Origin: Paragorgia papillata
Lineage: Eukaryota; Cnidaria; Anthozoa; Scleralcyonacea; Coralliidae
Length of the DNA: 64,000 nt
Reading direction: 5' to 3'
Assembly (NCBI GenBank): GCA_035771165.1
Contig: JAWNZC010000409.1
Coordinates: 372,001-436,000 of the forward strand
In this document: in pieces, positions 62,975 through 64,000 of the stretch
How positions within the stretch are numbered: the stretch's first letter is position 1
Layout of the letters: every line of letters begins with the position of its first letter
Made by a program: the position numbers and the translations under genes
The notes under the pieces: model-generated
Seen by the model: the letters and a program-made list of their open reading frames with translations, nothing else
What the model was told of the DNA's origin: nothing
Database searches by the model: none

Positions 62975-63195
62975 GTAAGATCTTGTAAGATCTTGTAAGA
63001 TCTTGTAAGATCTTATTAAATGATCTTATAAGATAAATCTTGCCAAGATCTTACAAGATCTTATAAAATCTTGCAAGATCTTATGATAAAATCTTATAAG
63101 AAAAATCTTGTAAGATCTGATAAGATTTTACAAGCTTATGTATAATTTGAGTAAAATAAATCTTATATCAGATCTTGTAAGATCTTATAAGATGT
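62975..63195. repeat. AAGATCTT palindrome cluster 1
   Basis: Dense repeats of CTTGTAAGATCTTATAAGAT and complements, with the 8 bp palindrome AAGATCTT as core. It starts with a GATCTTGTAA tandem run. Confidence 0.92.
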
Positions 63196-63475
63196 TTTTA
63201 AAGAAGTTTAGAACAACTGTTTTTGAAATGTAAAATTTCAAACTGGTCACCGTATGTAGGTTTATATTTTAATTTTTTGATACACAAAATATAATATGAT
63301 ATACTGGATATGCCATGGCAATAAAATGCAATTTACATGTAATTGTATAAATTATTTGAGATACAATAAACATGTTGGTAAAAAAATCTTGTAATATCAA
63401 CTGTTGCTGATATCACAGCTGATTGTGTAGTCCTTTATACAGATTATAGAGAGAAAAAAACTCATGACGAGTTGT
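63196..63475. other. Spacer between the two palindrome clusters
   Basis: AT-rich, no gene or repeat recognised. Confidence 0.5.
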
Positions 63476-63640
63476 TAAAAAATCTTACAAGATCTTATAA
63501 GAGCCTACAAGATCTTACAAGATTTTGTGTTCAATAGGATCTTATAAGATCTTGTGTAAGATCTTGTAAGATCTTATAAGATCTTCTGTTCACTCTTGTC
63601 TGATCTTGTAAAATCTTGTGAAATCTTGCAAATTCTTATA
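63476..63640. repeat. AAGATCTT palindrome cluster 2
   Basis: Same core as cluster 1 (TCTTACAAGATCTTATAAGA, GTAAGATCTTGTAAGATC). Confidence 0.92.
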
Positions 63641-63751
63641 AGATACGGTATAAGTGTTTTTCTAATACATCATTGTAAAATTCATTCGATATACTATACT
63701 GTAGTAATAACATCGAATGCTTCAAGAAACATACTGAATTACGTGCGAAAG

Positions 63752-64000
63752 CTACGATAGACAATTTAAAAAGAATAAAAGAATCGATTGGGTTACAACG
63801 TCTCTATCATTGACGTTGGCTTCATTTTGAATGTGACTAGAAACATTGTCAATGCGTAACTTTTCGTCATCTGAGGACGAAGATGGTGAATAATTTTGAG
63901 TCAACAATCTTCGACAATATTGTCGCGAAGAATTTAATGTAGGTGCTTGCTTGCGACGTTCTCGGGTGTACGTACTTGCTACTGGCACAGGTGACCTTCG
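63752..64000 (-). CDS. Terminal exon of a gene running off the right edge
   Basis: The minus-strand frame is open from the window end to a stop at 63752-63754: RRSPVPVASTYTRERRKQAP, NSSRQYCRRLLTQNYSPSSS, SDDEKLRIDNVSSHIQNEAN and a hydrophobic end (SILLFFLNCLS). Composition (basic, then a Ser-Asp-Glu stretch that suits casein kinase 2) is protein-like, and third-position variety looks like coding DNA. No ATG is present before the edge. The family is not recognised. Confidence 0.42.
   Translation of the reverse strand, partial: RRSPVPVASTYTRERRKQAPTLNSSRQYCRRLLTQNYSPSSSSDDEKLRIDNVSSHIQNEANVNDRDVVTQSILLFFLNCLS

Overview
The window is animal (metazoan) nuclear DNA. It has short GT-AG introns, AATAAA signals, many LINE and Penelope-like retroelement fragments and many short inverted-repeat transposons. 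There is no operon, CRISPR array, rRNA or recognisable tRNA. Overall style (compact introns, CR1/L2-like LINE tails, Penelope GIY-YIG remnants, palindromic MITEs) suggests a cnidarian or another early-branching marine invertebrate. That placement is inference from remembered resemblance.

Layout. 1-27029: tandem array of a 6.1 kb unit, four full units plus a broken fifth. Each full unit carries a three-exon gene for a small type II membrane protein with a furin-type site and a degenerate collagen-like tail, an old ~0.55 kb inverted repeat, an 11-copy 46 bp minisatellite, a 47 bp inverted repeat and a GC-rich hairpin. The gene is intact in copies 4 and 5 and frameshifted in copies 1-3. 27030-33000: a two-exon gene whose protein combines an SGRPxP/GYRGF domain, a proline-rich linker and an NCYNYA...DYHWYR domain, an architecture I associate with bacterial proteins. 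Its 3.7 kb intron holds a LINE whose TAAA tail has grown into a 1 kb four-to-eight-base repeat. 33000-41100: several minus-strand gene pieces (a coiled-coil protein in at least four exons; a two-exon gene with an in-frame stop; a terminal exon with a membrane helix) between MITEs and a 1.2 kb element with perfect 74 bp terminal repeats. 41338-43554: a decayed transposase-like ORF carrying a 90 bp MITE inserted exactly in frame. 43600-58750: mostly transposon debris (LINEs, Penelope-like elements, hairpin MITEs, a CCGACAAATATTTT-type satellite) around one clear small gene, a secreted six-cysteine protein on the minus strand at 50560-50841. 58750-64000: sparse DNA with duplicated ACTCGGGCTACC elements, a LINE remnant, two AAGATCTT palindrome clusters and the last exon of a minus-strand gene at the right edge.

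The genes do not form a pathway. The strongest leads are the amplified type II membrane-protein gene, the bacterial-like two-domain gene and the cysteine-rich secreted protein. Several mobile-element structures are also informative: the in-frame MITE, the Penelope 3' sequence repeated in inverted orientation, and the perfect-TIR element.
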